This document shows, in pieces, positions 21,446 through 32,386 of a stretch of DNA of 64,000 nucleotides. How positions within the stretch are numbered: the stretch's first letter is position 1; the number at the start of each line of letters is the position of its first letter. The notes beneath the pieces are model-generated. The model worked only from the letters and a program-made list of their open reading frames with translations. It made no database searches and was not told the origin of the DNA. The translations under genes were made by a program, and so were the position numbers. The DNA is from Microbotryum silenes-acaulis (Eukaryota > Basidiomycota > Microbotryomycetes > Microbotryales > Microbotryaceae), in NCBI GenBank assembly GCA_003665825.1, contig QPFY01000014.1:682001-746000 (forward strand), given 5' to 3'.

Positions 21446-24400
21446 TCATCGTGCCAATCTGAGCTCCAACCTCTCCTTCAGTCCCGCCATCTCCTTGTCC
21501 ATGCTCGACATCGCTCTGGCGTGGCGATGGAGATCCCAGCGTCGGTTGCTGAGAGTGTCGAGCGCCAGCGCAATGAAGGCGCGGATTGGGCGCTTTTTCG
21601 ACGTCGGAAGGCGAGCGCGCAGTCGAGGGAGGCCGTGCTCGATCTGAAGTGCCGTGTAGTCGAGGTCGAGGATCGACACGACCCCCAGCGCGTCGCAGAG
21701 AATGGACCTAGCTGCTTGCCAAAATTGAGAAGAGTCAGGGCAACCATGCCAAAAGTGAGTAAAGTCATCCTCCACCCCTGCCAGGCTGCATGCCTGCACA
21801 AGGCAGCAGGCTGAGTCGCCATGCCGCTGCACAAACTGGCGCTTCCGCGTTGGCGTGAAGTGGTACGCCAGCTTGAAGTGCACCTCGCGCTCGCGGGCCG
21901 TGGCGGGCCCGGTGTGGAACCACACCCAGAAGAGTCGCCTTTCTTTGGGTGTGGCGAGTGATCCAGGGCGTTGTGTGTCGTCGAAACGTCGATGGTTGAT
22001 GACGCGTCGAAGTCGCGCAATGGTGTAAGGTCTGTCCAAGTTCAACATTCTCCACTGATCAGCACACAAGGGGCCGGAGGGGAGGGGAAGTTTTTGATCA
22101 GGCATGCCGACCGGAGTCGCTCTGGGCAAGATGTGCTCGAGGGGACCGCCGGGCCGGACTCCAGGTGCTCCAACAACACGAATGACGGGTGGTCGACGTG
22201 CGAGGACGGGAACAGGAGGCGGAAGCGGCGGGATGAGGCGATCGCCTGCGACCTGGATCCACGCCTGGACTTGATCGCGCTTCCATTGCCAAAGGTTGGA
22301 CAGCTCCGAGCCGTCGCCTTGGGGATGCTTCTCAGGGGTCCAGGGCACCGTTGGAGCTGCGGGGTATTGGGCTCGCGCATAGATGTCAGCGATGGTGCGT
22401 TCGAAACTGAAAAGCTTCGCCAAACGCTTATCCTGCTCCGAGAACGCCCGCGAGTCATGCAGACCAGGTTGGAGGGGAGAAAGAGAAAGAAAATTGGAGA
22501 CCGAAAGTTTGGCAGGATCGACGACGGCAGGGTAGCGTTCAGCGACCGAGAGCACCGCTCGCCAGCGGGGATGTAGCTCCCGGGGTGCGTCGGCGTTCCT
22601 CCACGTCCACAGATCCGTAGCAAAGTCAAAGGTCGGAAGCGCTCGCCGGATGGAACTCCGAGCCAGATCGCTCCAAATCGCAGTTGACCCGCCGGCCAGC
22701 ACGTCCCAAATCTGTACCGAGACTGAATCCACCACATCTTGGATGCTCACGACGCTGAGACCACCTCGCGCCCGTGCCGTGAAGACGACCGATTGCTTGT
22801 AGTCGCTGCGCCGCGGTCCTCCCTTCACAAAGTCGGCAAGCTTGCGCTCGATCGCCTTGATCACGTCGGATGGCGGTACGTCGGCGGAGAGAGAGTGCAG
22901 CACCTTGGAGATGCCGTAGCGGTTGAGATAGAAAGCCCGGGTATGATGCGTCATCCATCGGTCGCGCACCGAGAGAATCACTCGATCGACCCTTCGCTCA
23001 AGATCATGGAATCCCAGCCTGTTGTTGCCGTCAGGCGCAAACTGGAGACCGATCCAGGGAAGAGACTCGTCCGGTGCCACGAACGACAGTTTGGACAAGT
23101 CCGCGCGATCCCACAACGTCGCGCCCAATGGCATCACCACGGTTTTGTCGGTGTTTAGACGGCCGTTCGTCGCGAGTCGCCAATCCCGAGCTAACGCCTC
23201 GAGCGAAGCAATAGCTTCCGGTCCAGCGACAGCGACGACGGCGTCATCCGCGAACGCCAAATTGGTGATGCATCGAGTCTGCGGACGAGGAGCCAGCTCC
23301 GGAAGAGTGATAGTCAGCGCAATGTTGCGTCGACTGAGAGAATCAAGGAAGGGTTGGAATACCACATCCCAGACAGAAGAAGAGAGAGGATCGCCCTGGC
23401 CAAGACCGCACAGGAGTCGCACCGTCTCGGTAAGGAAACCGTTGACAATGTACCGCGCTGTGGACGTCTCGCCGTTGTAGAGCATCCGCAAGACGCGCTG
23501 GAAAGATTCCGGCGCGCCGAGAGCCTCAAACACCGCAAAGACCCAATCGTGCTCGACCATGTCGTAAGCCGAGCTCTGATCCAGGGAGAGGAGCGCTGCT
23601 GTCGGGAACTCTGCCCCACGACCCCTAATCTCGTCGATCAGGAGCCTCAGATGCAAAGCCGCGTCCGCTGGTCTTCGCCCCTTGACGAACCCATGCTGTC
23701 CGGCCGGAAGAACATCGGGGAGGATCCGGTTCAGACGAGCCACGTAGACCTTGGTGAAGATCTTGTAGTCGCATTCCCGCAAGGTGATCGGACGATACGA
23801 TTTGAGGTCGCACCGCGCTGCACCAGGTTTGTTGTGTTTGAACAAGAGGCGCACATTCGCCTGGCTCTGTTGTGGAGTAAGGGAGCCTCGAGTAATCAGC
23901 TCGTTGTAGGCTCGAGTCAAGAGAGGGGCCCAAAGCAAGGGGCAGGCTCGATACATCTCATAGGGGACCCCTGAAGGACCCGGAGATCGACCTTCGTGCG
24001 TGGTTCGAATCGCTGCGAGCACCTCGGCCTCGCTGATGGGCTCGGCAAGAATGTCGACGTGCGAATTCGAGAAGCGCCGAAGGAAGCGAGCGTCGGAAAG
24101 CGGGTCGTCACAAGGTCTTGCTGATCTGATGGGTCCCAAGAGCTCATCCCGCATCGTCACGACCTGTTCCGGATCCTTCGCTTCGACAAGGTAGTGCTGC
24201 TGGAAATGAGAATGGGTGTGCTCGAGCGCGCGCTCAATGTCAGTGGTGAGCTCGCCATCAGCGAGCCGGATACTCTGAAACTTCACATCCCGGGACCGAG
24301 CAGCCAGTTTGGCATGAACCGGACGACTGAGACGTTCCTCGGATGCAATCTCGGGCACGTGCGCCCTGATCCGGGACTGCCTTGCTCGCTCGTTCACAAG

Positions 24401-24925
24401 TTTGGTGAGAGCGTCGTGGGTGTTCGTCCAGTCGATGACGTCAAAGGGGCTCATCACCCGACGAGACTCAATGTCCTGCAGTCGAGATACCAGCATCATC
24501 TCGAGGGCGTTGCGCTCCCGAAACAGACGCCGAGACAGCTCGAGAGCTTGGACCCGAGACTCCGAGAGTACGCGCTGAAGGTCCGCGACCGGATCCCCAG
24601 ACGGTGCTTGCTCAAGGAGAGGAGTGACGAACTCCTTAAACTCGGCGTGTTTGAAGGTCGACGAGTTGATGCGGGTCAGAAAATGAGCCGCCTGGGCAAG
24701 GCAGAGCTCCGCTTCGACCTCGGCACCACTTGCGCGCAGCCTAAATGTGACCGTAACCGGTCGATGATCCGACATGGATCGAGAGATATTGTACAGAGTG
24801 GAAGCAGAAACGATCCGTCGCTCGTGTCGCCGCTGCACCAGAACAAAGTCGATGCGCGCGCGCGAAATGAGCCGGCCGTCCTTGCTGAGATGCGGGCGCG
24901 TGGTCGCCGGCGACAGTGGGTGCAT
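21446..24925 (-). CDS. LINE C ORF2 remnant: RT open, endonuclease mostly lost
   Basis: An open frame of about 1159 aa counted from the Met in LMHPLSP. Only the last part of the APE endonuclease remains (SRARIDFVLVQRR, SMSDHRPVTV); the Asn, Glu and first Asp motifs are missing. The RT core is complete: [55 protein letters not shown] and LAFADDAVVAVAG. A C-terminal Cys/His cluster (CLVQACSLAGVEDDFTHFWHGC region) is a variant of that in A and B. No ORF1 precedes it. Its 5' edge joins an A-run directly, so this is a truncated or internally deleted insertion. The frame is open further upstream, but that part is leader DNA. Confidence 0.8.
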   Translation of the reverse strand: MHPLSPATTRPHLSKDGRLISRARIDFVLVQRRHERRIVSASTLYNISRSMSDHRPVTVTFRLRASGAEVEAELCLAQAAHFLTRINSSTFKHAEFKEFVTPLLEQAPSGDPVADLQRVLSESRVQALELSRRLFRERNALEMMLVSRLQDIESRRVMSPFDVIDWTNTHDALTKLVNERARQSRIRAHVPEIASEERLSRPVHAKLAARSRDVKFQSIRLADGELTTDIERALEHTHSHFQQHYLVEAKDPEQVVTMRDELLGPIRSARPCDDPLSDARFLRRFSNSHVDILAEPISEAEVLAAIRTTHEGRSPGPSGVPYEMYRACPLLWAPLLTRAYNELITRGSLTPQQSQANVRLLFKHNKPGAARCDLKSYRPITLRECDYKIFTKVYVARLNRILPDVLPAGQHGFVKGRRPADAALHLRLLIDEIRGRGAEFPTAALLSLDQSSAYDMVEHDWVFAVFEALGAPESFQRVLRMLYNGETSTARYIVNGFLTETVRLLCGLGQGDPLSSSVWDVVFQPFLDSLSRRNIALTITLPELAPRPQTRCITNLAFADDAVVAVAGPEAIASLEALARDWRLATNGRLNTDKTVVMPLGATLWDRADLSKLSFVAPDESLPWIGLQFAPDGNNRLGFHDLERRVDRVILSVRDRWMTHHTRAFYLNRYGISKVLHSLSADVPPSDVIKAIERKLADFVKGGPRRSDYKQSVVFTARARGGLSVVSIQDVVDSVSVQIWDVLAGGSTAIWSDLARSSIRRALPTFDFATDLWTWRNADAPRELHPRWRAVLSVAERYPAVVDPAKLSVSNFLSLSPLQPGLHDSRAFSEQDKRLAKLFSFERTIADIYARAQYPAAPTVPWTPEKHPQGDGSELSNLWQWKRDQVQAWIQVAGDRLIPPLPPPVPVLARRPPVIRVVGAPGVRPGGPLEHILPRATPVGMPDQKLPLPSGPLCADQWRMLNLDRPYTIARLRRVINHRRFDDTQRPGSLATPKERRLFWVWFHTGPATAREREVHFKLAYHFTPTRKRQFVQRHGDSACCLVQACSLAGVEDDFTHFWHGCPDSSQFWQAARSILCDALGVVSILDLDYTALQIEHGLPRLRARLPTSKKRPIRAFIALALDTLSNRRWDLHRHARAMSSMDKEMAGLKERLELRLAR

Positions 24926-24937
24926 GAGCCGAACTGA

Positions 24938-25136
24938 TTTTTTTTTGTAGAAACTGTTCATCATATTGCCCCCAATTCCTGTTCCCCCTGATTGGCCTAC
25001 GGAAAAACTAGATGGAAGTCGACGATGATAACACAAACCGCCCGTAAGATGCGAGAAACGGGCCGGTGTCCACCAATCCGATACTTGGGATTCAAGTGCC
25101 CCAGCCAAGCGGTTGCTCCCCCTCAGGAGACGAATG
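24938..25136 (-). other. Leader block of LINE C, homologous to LINE A leader (left copy)
   Basis: On the element strand this block shares the order CATTCGTCTC, GAGCAACCG, ACTTGAA, GTATCGG.TTGGT, CGGCGGTT, ATCATCGT, TCCGTAGG and ACAAAAAAAAA with the LINE A leader. On the opposite strand ATTCAAGTGCC resembles a tRNA B-box and short ends can pair, but no cloverleaf folds. Confidence 0.55.
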
Positions 25137-25537
25137 AGAGAGAGAGAAGGAGAGAAAGAGTAATAAAACGATTTACTAACGACAAGAGGCCCACCCCGCA
25201 CCCACTTCCCAACTCGGTCGAGACAAAGACAGGAGAGCGACTGCGCAACTACCCTGACCCACGAAGCCCCAAGTCTATGCTCGGTCACAGCAAGACGCGG
25301 TGGAGGTCCCTCAAAACCTCCACCTCAGCAGTCCCTGGCCCCTCAAAGCCGACTTTCTGCCTGTGTCTGCTGATCCCTCCCTTGACTCAGAACCCCGAAG
25401 CCAAAGAGCGCGAGCCACCGTCGAGTCAATCCCAAATCGCGAGCCGGTCCATGAGCAACGAAAGCAGACCTGTAATAGATGAAAGATGAAAGCAAGATAT
25501 TTAGTATACAGTTTTGGAAGAGGAAGTGTGATGTGGT

Positions 25538-25562
25538 GTGTGTGTGTGTGTGTGTGTGTGTG
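25538..25562. repeat. (GT)n microsatellite in LINE B1 3' UTR, left copy
   Basis: About 12 GT dinucleotides just downstream of the ORF2 stop codon on the element strand (CA repeats in that sense). Confidence 0.9.
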
Positions 25563-25591
25563 GGATGGTGGGGGGAAATCGAACCCAGCCT

Positions 25592-28500
25592 CTACTGCCC
25601 TCGCCCGCCCCTTGCTCCTCCCGCCCTCAACTTCATCCTCTCCTCCAGTACCACCCTCCTCCTCTCCACGCTTTCCATCCTCGTCCCGTGCTTCTGCATC
25701 CTCCATCTCCCACTGCTGATCATCTCCAAAACCATCCCCGTGAAGATCTCGATCGTCCTGCCCGCCCCTTCCTGTTCGCTGAGCTTGGCCTTGAGCTTGG
25801 GGAGGCCAAAGAGCCGTTGCAGTGTCGTGTACTGGGCGTCCTCGATCGTGTCGCACCCGAGTGCGTCGCAGAGCACGCCCCTTGCCGCGATCCAGACGTT
25901 CCGCGAGTCAACGCAGTCGAAAAAGTAGTGGTCGGTGTCGTCCACCGGCGCTTTGCAGACGAGGCACGCGGGAGAAGTGTCGTGGTTTTGTTGGTGCTGC
26001 AGCTTGCGCGTCGGGGTGAAGCGGAGAATCAGCTTGAACCAAACTTCCCTCTCCCTCGCCGTCAGTGCCTTCGAGTTGACCGCCTTCCAGAAGCTCCTGA
26101 GATCGTCCGGCTGCGGTGGTCCCTTGAGCCCGAGCGTGTTGGTAAAGGCCTTCGCGTTCAGGACCCGGCGGATGCGACGGATCGTGTAGGGTCGAGCCAT
26201 GTTCAGCAGCTTGTACTGGCTCGCCTGTTGTGGAAGCACCGGGTCCGGAAGGCGCTGCTCCATTGCGAAGCGGGCCACGGGCTTGGGGAGGATCGCCTCG
26301 AGCAGTGCGCTGGTGCCGATCCGGGGAGGCACGTTGAGCCGTCCCGCCGCCACCGCCGCCGCCAAGGGCGTGTTCTTGTGTCGATCGACAGTGAACCGGT
26401 ACCAGGCCGCGATTGCCAGTCGCTGTGGGAGCCCGCGTCGATCGTACTCGCTGTTGTCGCCGAGCACATCCGCCGGCGGCGTCCAGAGGTGAAACCCCCC
26501 ACCCGCATACAACTCGCGCCGATAGAGATCCGCCACCTTCGGGTAGCCCTGGAGACGAAGGTAGTCAGGTACATGAACCGCGTCGATGGTCTGTTTCCCT
26601 CTGATGGGGGTGTGGAGGCTGCCGAGCAGGGTGGGCAGCGCGAGCAGGTTCGCGGTGGTCAAGGCCCTCGGGTTGACCTGCGCGTCGTGATGTTTCGGAA
26701 CGCCCAGTGCGGCGTGCCATCGGGGATGAAGGTCGTTGGGGATGGGAGTGGATGGATGTGGCCAGAGATCGGTGGCCAGGTCGAGGTCGGGCTGAGCTCG
26801 CTGGAGTGCCGCGCGCGCAAGTCCTTGCCAGATCGCGCCAGAACCGCCGAGAAGAACGTCCCAGATCCGTGCCGCAACCGCGTCCACGACGTCCTGCATC
26901 CTGATCACCCCCAGTCCCCCCTTGAGCTTGGCTGTGAACACGATGTCTCTGCCGTAGCTGGTCCTGCCCTTGCCCCCACGGACGAAATCGACGAGCATGT
27001 CATCGAGCTTCTTGACGACTTCGGGCGGCGGGATGTCGGCTGCAAGGAAGTGCAGGATCTTGGGGATGGCGTACCGATTGACGTAAAAGGCACGGGTGTG
27101 GTGCGTGAGCCAGCGATGCTGGACCGCCTCCAGCGTCGCCTCGAGGCGTTCGATGAGATTCGCGTAGGCGAGTTCGGTGTCGCCGCTGGGGTCGAAGGGG
27201 AGGCCGATCCACTCGAGCGACTCGCCTGCGGCCTTGACGACGAGCGGGCGTTCCCCCGGGTCCCAGCGGCGTCCGATCGGTAGGATGACCGTCTTATCCG
27301 TGTTGAGCCGGCCATTCGTTGCATGCCTCCAGTCGAGCGCCAGGTCATCGAGCAAGTTGAGTGACTCCAAGCCCGCGACGGCGACGACAACGTCATCGGC
27401 AAATGCAAGTGATGTAATGGCGCGGCTCTGTGGGTACGGATGAAGGGCAGGGATTGCAAGATTCAGCGCGATGTTTCGACGATGTAGAGCATCCAGGAAC
27501 GGCTGAAACACGATGTCCCAGACCGATGACGACGCCGGGTCCCCTTGGCCGAGCCCACACGTCAGTCGCACCGGCGCCGTCAGGAACCCATTGATGATGT
27601 AGCGAGCCGAGGTCGAGTCACCCGAGTAGAGCATCCTCAGCACGCGAAGAAAGATGGCAGGAGCGCCCAGAGCGTCGAAGATGGCAAAGATCCAGTCATG
27701 CTCGACGAGGTCGTAGGCGGATGATTGGTCAAGAGACAAGAGCGCGGCCATGGGGAACTCGGTCCTGCGCGCACCAAGTTCCTCGACCAGGAGACGAAGG
27801 TGTAGCGCAGCGTCGGCCGATCGGCGGTCCTTGACGAATCCGTGCTGCTGCGGCGGGAGGAGATCGGGCAGAAGGTGGTTGAGTCGGGCGACGTAGACCT
27901 TGGTAAAGATCTTGTAATCGCACTCGCGCAGGGTGATAGGCCGGTACGACGAAAGGTCGGCGCGATCGGCATGTTTCTTGTGGGGCTTGTAAATCAGGCG
28001 CACGAGTCCCTGCCCCTGCTTGGGAGAGAGTGAGCCTCGCTCGATCATCGCGTTGTAGGCCTTGGTCAGCACCTTGGCCCACGCCTCGGGTGCGGTCTGG
28101 TAGAGTTCGTAGGGCACGCCCGACGGTCCCGGCGATCGCCCCGGGTGCGTCGTCCCGATCGCGGCCACGACCTCGTCCTCGGTGATCGGTCGCTGGAGTA
28201 AGTCGATCTGCGATTCCGAGAGTCGGCGCAGAAAGAGCGGATCCGAGCGCGGGTCGTCGCAAGTCCGCGCCGCCCTGATCGGCGCGAGGAATTCGTCCCG
28301 AAGTCGAGCGACGCGGTCCGGGTCGCGAGGCTCGATGTGGTAGAGGCGCTGAAAATGCGCCTGCGTGTGGTCAAGAGCAATATCAATGTCATGCGTTAGC
28401 TCTCCGTTGGCCAAGCGCAGTGCTGTGATCTTGGAATCCGAGTTCCGCGCCGCGAGCTTGGAGTGGACCGGCCGCGACAGTCGTTCCTCGGAAGCGATCT

Positions 28501-29611
28501 CGGGGACGTGGGCTCGGATCCGGAGTAGGCGCGCGCGCTCCTCGACCGCCCGCTTGAGTTCCTCCGACGTCCTCGTCCATTCTGCCGTGTCCTCGTCCCT
28601 CCATATCGGTAACGCCTCCAGATCCTGCACCCTCCCCACCAAATACTCCATCCGTTCCGACCGCTCCCGATGCAGCCTCCTCGCCAGCTCACCACCCCTA
28701 TCCCTGCACGCCTCCAGAATGACCTCGAGCTCCCCCACCGGTTCCTCCCCGCTTGCCCCTTCCAACCATCCTTCCATCATCCGCTGAAATTCCACCGTCT
28801 TGAAGGTTGTGGTATTAATTCGATGTAGTTGGTTGGATGTGGTAGGTAGGCTGAGCTGTGGGAGAGTCGCATCAAGATCGTCTGAGAGAGCCAGCACAAT
28901 CAAGACCGGTCGGTGATCGGAGAGATCCTTGGGGTAGTCGTAGATCGTCGAGGCCTGGTCGAGCCTTTTCTGGTGAGTTCGTTGTAGGAGAAAGTAATCA
29001 AGCCGGGAAAATGAGTTGGGTCGCTTGCGATTGGGGTTGGGTCGAGTGAAAGATGGGGTGATGGGGTGCTTGTAGCGGATGCAGTCCGTGTAGGCCGAGT
29101 CGAGCTTGCCTATCAGGATCGGCCAGTGGTGGCCGCGCCGACTTTGGTTCCGCCGATCGACTTCTGGGCGCGGGCAGTCGTTGAGATCGCCGCCAAGGAG
29201 TCGGACGTGGGATTTCTGTGTTTTGTGGAGGATCAGTTTGTCGAAGAATTTTGCTCGTTGCTTTGGGTCAACGGGCGCGTAAAGGTTGTTGATTTCTAGA
29301 ATTTTGATGTCGCCCCGCAGACGAAAGGAGGTGACGAGGAGCCGGCCGTTGAGTGCCGAGTGGGTGCGCAAGAGCTCGGCGTCGATCAGGGGCGAGTCGG
29401 CCGGAATCAGAGTCATACAGTGCTGGTTGATGAAGAGCTTGCCCTCGTACTCGTCCTTGATGAGCTGCCAGAATTGCGGTCTGATGAAATGCTCTTGTAA
29501 GAGAATCGCGGAAGCTTTAAATGTAGAAAGGTAGGTGTAGATATCACGTCGTTTTTCCGGGACCCCCACGCCCCTTCTTACGTTCCAGGTGATGATGGTG
29601 TGCTTGATCAT
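25592..29611 (-). CDS. LINE B1 ORF2: APE endonuclease-reverse transcriptase
   Basis: A 1339-aa protein for target-primed reverse transcription. Endonuclease, about residues 1-245: [37 protein letters not shown] and [11 protein letters not shown], about 490-800: [55 protein letters not shown] and the catalytic [13 protein letters not shown]-terminal CX2CX8HX4C motif ([18 protein letters not shown]) lies near residue 1220. I see no RNase H domain. The start codon overlaps the ORF1 stop by one base (TAATG, 29609-29613). A long open frame antisense to the 3' half is a codon-bias shadow. Nothing visible prevents function. Confidence 0.92.
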   Translation of the reverse strand: MIKHTIITWNVRRGVGVPEKRRDIYTYLSTFKASAILLQEHFIRPQFWQLIKDEYEGKLFINQHCMTLIPADSPLIDAELLRTHSALNGRLLVTSFRLRGDIKILEINNLYAPVDPKQRAKFFDKLILHKTQKSHVRLLGGDLNDCPRPEVDRRNQSRRGHHWPILIGKLDSAYTDCIRYKHPITPSFTRPNPNRKRPNSFSRLDYFLLQRTHQKRLDQASTIYDYPKDLSDHRPVLIVLALSDDLDATLPQLSLPTTSNQLHRINTTTFKTVEFQRMMEGWLEGASGEEPVGELEVILEACRDRGGELARRLHRERSERMEYLVGRVQDLEALPIWRDEDTAEWTRTSEELKRAVEERARLLRIRAHVPEIASEERLSRPVHSKLAARNSDSKITALRLANGELTHDIDIALDHTQAHFQRLYHIEPRDPDRVARLRDEFLAPIRAARTCDDPRSDPLFLRRLSESQIDLLQRPITEDEVVAAIGTTHPGRSPGPSGVPYELYQTAPEAWAKVLTKAYNAMIERGSLSPKQGQGLVRLIYKPHKKHADRADLSSYRPITLRECDYKIFTKVYVARLNHLLPDLLPPQQHGFVKDRRSADAALHLRLLVEELGARRTEFPMAALLSLDQSSAYDLVEHDWIFAIFDALGAPAIFLRVLRMLYSGDSTSARYIINGFLTAPVRLTCGLGQGDPASSSVWDIVFQPFLDALHRRNIALNLAIPALHPYPQSRAITSLAFADDVVVAVAGLESLNLLDDLALDWRHATNGRLNTDKTVILPIGRRWDPGERPLVVKAAGESLEWIGLPFDPSGDTELAYANLIERLEATLEAVQHRWLTHHTRAFYVNRYAIPKILHFLAADIPPPEVVKKLDDMLVDFVRGGKGRTSYGRDIVFTAKLKGGLGVIRMQDVVDAVAARIWDVLLGGSGAIWQGLARAALQRAQPDLDLATDLWPHPSTPIPNDLHPRWHAALGVPKHHDAQVNPRALTTANLLALPTLLGSLHTPIRGKQTIDAVHVPDYLRLQGYPKVADLYRRELYAGGGFHLWTPPADVLGDNSEYDRRGLPQRLAIAAWYRFTVDRHKNTPLAAAVAAGRLNVPPRIGTSALLEAILPKPVARFAMEQRLPDPVLPQQASQYKLLNMARPYTIRRIRRVLNAKAFTNTLGLKGPPQPDDLRSFWKAVNSKALTAREREVWFKLILRFTPTRKLQHQQNHDTSPACLVCKAPVDDTDHYFFDCVDSRNVWIAARGVLCDALGCDTIEDAQYTTLQRLFGLPKLKAKLSEQEGAGRTIEIFTGMVLEMISSGRWRMQKHGTRMESVERRRVVLEERMKLRAGGARGGRGQ

Positions 29612-31890
29612 TAATGGGTAGTCGAGGTCGAGGCGCTCTTGGCGGTGGTGACGTCCTCAAAGAGGGGGAGGGCGGGCAGGACATCGTCCTCGGGCTCGTG
29701 GTCGGACCATCTTTTCTCCTCGGCTACCCCCTTTGCTTTCCCTCGGTCCACCTTCGTCACGCCAACCGGCATCGCCGCCGCCGCCGACATCGACCTCGTC
29801 ACCCTCCGCCCCTCTATTCCATCCTTGACAACGACGCGGCTCTTCCCTTTGATGATCACTCGCTTGGCGTCGGTCGGTTCGTCACTCGGGTCACTGAGGT
29901 CCGCCGCAGTCTGCGACCTCTTCATCACCGGCTTCTTGAATTTCGCAGTGGTCCCCCTGATGTTGATGGAACGTATCTCACCGTCCTCATCCCACGTGGC
30001 AAAGTTGTGACGCACCAAAGGGGCTTCAGCGTCGAGCCTCCTCTCGATGCTTTGGTCCCGCTCGAGTCGTGCCTGCTCAACCCAGTTAGCTCTGATCCTG
30101 TCCCACTCCTCCCCCTCGCGTAGCGACTTGGCGAGAGTTCCGGGTGACAAAGGTGGGGTTGGTTCGTGGGGTGTCGATTCGCGGGAAGCGGTGGCGGCGG
30201 TTGCTGTTGCGTCGCTGTCGTCGTCATTGTCCAGCCTGTTCGTCTCCCCTAAGTCCGTCGCTTCCGCATTCTCCGCGTTCGTCGCTCCCCCCGCCTCGTC
30301 CACATCGTCCACCTCCGTCGCCACCTCCTCTTCCTCCATCTCCGTCGCCACCTCCCCTTCCTCCATCTCCGTCGCCACCTTGCCTTCTGTTTCGCCCCTT
30401 CCATCCGCCATCACCTCATCCTCATCAATCACCTCTCCATCGGATCCTCTGCGGTCCTCTAAAACCGACTCGTCCTCGCTCTCAATTTTGATGACCTCCG
30501 TTTTCGCGGTCGCCTCCGATTCCATCTCCGAGTCCTCCGAGTCCTCGTCATCCGCCTTATCACCAGCGTCCTCCTCCCCCGATTCCTCCGGCCCCTGTCC
30601 GCTCTGGCCAGTTACCTCTTCCTCCTGTCCCTCCTCGACCTCGAGCCCGGCGAAGCGATTCTGTGATGCGATCCTGTTAACAACCGGCACAGGAATGGGG
30701 ACTTCGGCCTCCACAATGTTGGTGTCGTTGGTGATGGTGTTCTTGTTGCTGTTGCTGTTGCTGTTGCTGTTGCCGTTGTGAGCCTCCTTTCGCTTCCTCT
30801 CCTGATCCAATCCGCAGGTTCCCACGTGACCCACGAAGTGGCACCTACCGCAAGCCGCCTCCTTCTCATAGTCATGGCGAAGGGCGGTGACCGGGATGCC
30901 TCGAGTGGGAAGGCCGATTCTCGAAGGTAGGATCTCTTTCAAGGTCGTGTTAGGGCGTTGGAACAGGGAGTCGTCGTCGAAGTGTAGGAAAGCCGAGTAG
31001 TCTCCGGCAACGTGGGCGAAGGCCGAGGCGTTGTCCACGCTGATAACGCGCAGAACCTGCACAAGTTGGCACGAATGTCCCTTGCCTGACAAGTCCTGCA
31101 CTAGTGATTGGAACGATTTGATAATGGCGTCCATGGAAGGCACCCCTTGAACACCGACGTTGATTCGAAGCTCGACCATGTTATGGTGGAACCTGTGAGA
31201 TTTCGCGAAGCGGGCCTTCGCCGATCGCCAAGTGAGAGCGGGGGGCGTCGTAAGCGCGGAGTCACGTGCCTCGCCGGTGACGAACCCAACCGTAACGCGA
31301 TGGTGAGCCGCCCCATTACGCAGGATTGATGAATGTTGTACGCCTAGGATCTGTGGTTGATAGGCCGCAAGGTGGTCCGGCAGAGGAACTCCAGGCTCAA
31401 AGCAGATAGGAGAGATCGGCGATAGCAGCCTCGTGACGCAGGCCACGAGATCGGTCTTGTCGGCATGAGACGCTCGCGAGGCGCTCTGGTGAGACAGAGT
31501 CACTTCAAGGGCGTAATCAAAGATGTTCTCGACAGACCGGTTCGCGTTCAAGGCCGAAAATTTCAGCGATGTGGCGGTGGCGACGGGGTAGAGTTCGGCG
31601 AAGTAGATGGCCTGGACCCAACGATCCATGCGGTTTCCGGGTACAGCACCCATGGCTTGTAGGAGGCTGCCCAGAGCATTGGCACGCTGTTGTTGTTGTT
31701 GCTGTTGTTCAGGTGACTGAGTCGCCATCTGACTCGCAGCGGCGGCATAGTTGGGTGCGGCGGTGGCGGGGCCCGTGACTTGCGTCTTCTTCGAGCTTAT
31801 CGGGATCTGGTCGCGGGGTGGCTGGACGCTGGTGGCGGACATCGGTGGTGGCGGTGCCGGCAGTGGGGACCCAGGGTCTCCTGTAGACAT
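29611..31890 (-). CDS. LINE B1 ORF1: gag-like protein with zinc knuckle and acidic tail
   Basis: 759 aa. Pro/Ala- and Gln-rich N-terminus, a folded-looking middle (about residues 75-310), a CX2CX4HX3C knuckle ([13 protein letters not shown]) near 350, an Asn/Ser repeat from a CAA/CAG microsatellite, then a strongly acidic Glu/Asp region with tandem [13 protein letters not shown] repeats and a basic stretch near the end. ORF1 proteins of LINEs bind element RNA; the acidic tail is unusual among those I recognise. The ATG at 31890 lies 57 nt from the end of the pentamer array. Confidence 0.85.
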   Translation of the reverse strand: MSTGDPGSPLPAPPPPMSATSVQPPRDQIPISSKKTQVTGPATAAPNYAAAASQMATQSPEQQQQQQQRANALGSLLQAMGAVPGNRMDRWVQAIYFAELYPVATATSLKFSALNANRSVENIFDYALEVTLSHQSASRASHADKTDLVACVTRLLSPISPICFEPGVPLPDHLAAYQPQILGVQHSSILRNGAAHHRVTVGFVTGEARDSALTTPPALTWRSAKARFAKSHRFHHNMVELRINVGVQGVPSMDAIIKSFQSLVQDLSGKGHSCQLVQVLRVISVDNASAFAHVAGDYSAFLHFDDDSLFQRPNTTLKEILPSRIGLPTRGIPVTALRHDYEKEAACGRCHFVGHVGTCGLDQERKRKEAHNGNSNSNSNSNKNTITNDTNIVEAEVPIPVPVVNRIASQNRFAGLEVEEGQEEEVTGQSGQGPEESGEEDAGDKADDEDSEDSEMESEATAKTEVIKIESEDESVLEDRRGSDGEVIDEDEVMADGRGETEGKVATEMEEGEVATEMEEEEVATEVDDVDEAGGATNAENAEATDLGETNRLDNDDDSDATATAATASRESTPHEPTPPLSPGTLAKSLREGEEWDRIRANWVEQARLERDQSIERRLDAEAPLVRHNFATWDEDGEIRSINIRGTTAKFKKPVMKRSQTAADLSDPSDEPTDAKRVIIKGKSRVVVKDGIEGRRVTRSMSAAAAMPVGVTKVDRGKAKGVAEEKRWSDHEPEDDVLPALPLFEDVTTAKSASTSTTH

Positions 31891-31947
31891 CTTGTCGGTG
31901 TATCACTTGTTAACTCGAGTATCGAAGACTGCGGTAGGGCGATTTCG

Positions 31948-32200
31948 AAGTGAAGTGAAGTGAAGTGAAGTGAAGTGAAGTGAAGTGAAGTGAAGTGAAG
32001 TGAAGTGACGTAGTGGAGTGAAGTGAAGTGAAGTGAAGTGAAGTGAAGTGAAGTGAAGTGAAGTGAAGTGAAGTGAAGTGAAGTGAAGTGAAGTGAAGTG
32101 AAGTGAAGTGGAGTGAGAGTGAAGTGAAGTGAAGTGAAGTGAAGTGAAGTGAAGTGGAGTGAAGTGAAGTGAAGTGAAGTGAAGTGAAGTGAAGTGAAGT
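31948..32200. repeat. (ACTTC)n array between LINE B1 and tRNA-Thr, left copy
   Basis: About 253 bp of GAAGT units on the plus strand with two short interruptions (GACGTAGTGGAGT and GGAGTGAGAGT regions). The right copy is 22 bp longer and carries one further interruption, so slippage or exchange continued after duplication. Confidence 0.95.
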
Positions 32201-32269
32201 TTAGGGGGGAATGTAGAGAAAGAGAATGCGGGAAGGGTTTGCCAAAGTGAAGTCCCCCGGCGCCCCACC

Positions 32270-32386
32270 GCCGTCATAGCACAGTGGTAGTTGCGCCTGC
32301 CTAGTAATCCGGCATTCCTAATTTCATTAGGAAGTACGTAATTAGTTGTTAGCAGGAGGTCGAGAGTTCAAGCCTCTCTGATGGCA
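32270..32386 (+). tRNA. tRNA-Thr (anticodon AGT) with 44-nt intron, left copy
   Basis: The acceptor GCCGTCA pairs with TGATGGC over 7 bp (one G-T), followed by discriminator A. The A-box is TAGCACAGTGG. The anticodon stem CCTGC/GCAGG encloses loop CTAGTA plus A, with anticodon AGT at 32303-32305. The intron at 32307-32350 sits at the canonical site after base 37. The T arm GAGAG-TTCAAGC-CTCTC contains the B-box. Mature length is 73 nt. A T5 run at 32390-32394 fits a Pol III terminator. Confidence 0.92.

Larger units (their letters stand above)
25468..31947 (-). mobile_element. LINE B1, left copy, intact two-ORF element
   Basis: A Tad1-like LINE of about 6.5 kb. An (ACTTC)n array is followed by a 57-nt leader, ORF1, a one-base TAATG overlap, ORF2, and a short 3' region with a CA/GT microsatellite. 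The 3' end is not sharply defined. Both ORFs are uninterrupted and the right copy is essentially identical. Confidence 0.8.

Noticed and set aside
24926..25288. N-terminal extension of the LINE C ORF
   Set aside because: The added residues come from the leader block shared with LINE A and contain no endonuclease motif; the LINE homology starts near LMHPLSP.
25538..27283. 581-codon open frame antisense to LINE B1 ORF2 (and its mirror at 41475-43220)
   Set aside because: It lies wholly over the RT gene in the complementary frame, has repetitive Arg/Pro/Val-rich composition and no domain; it is a by-product of GC-rich codon use.
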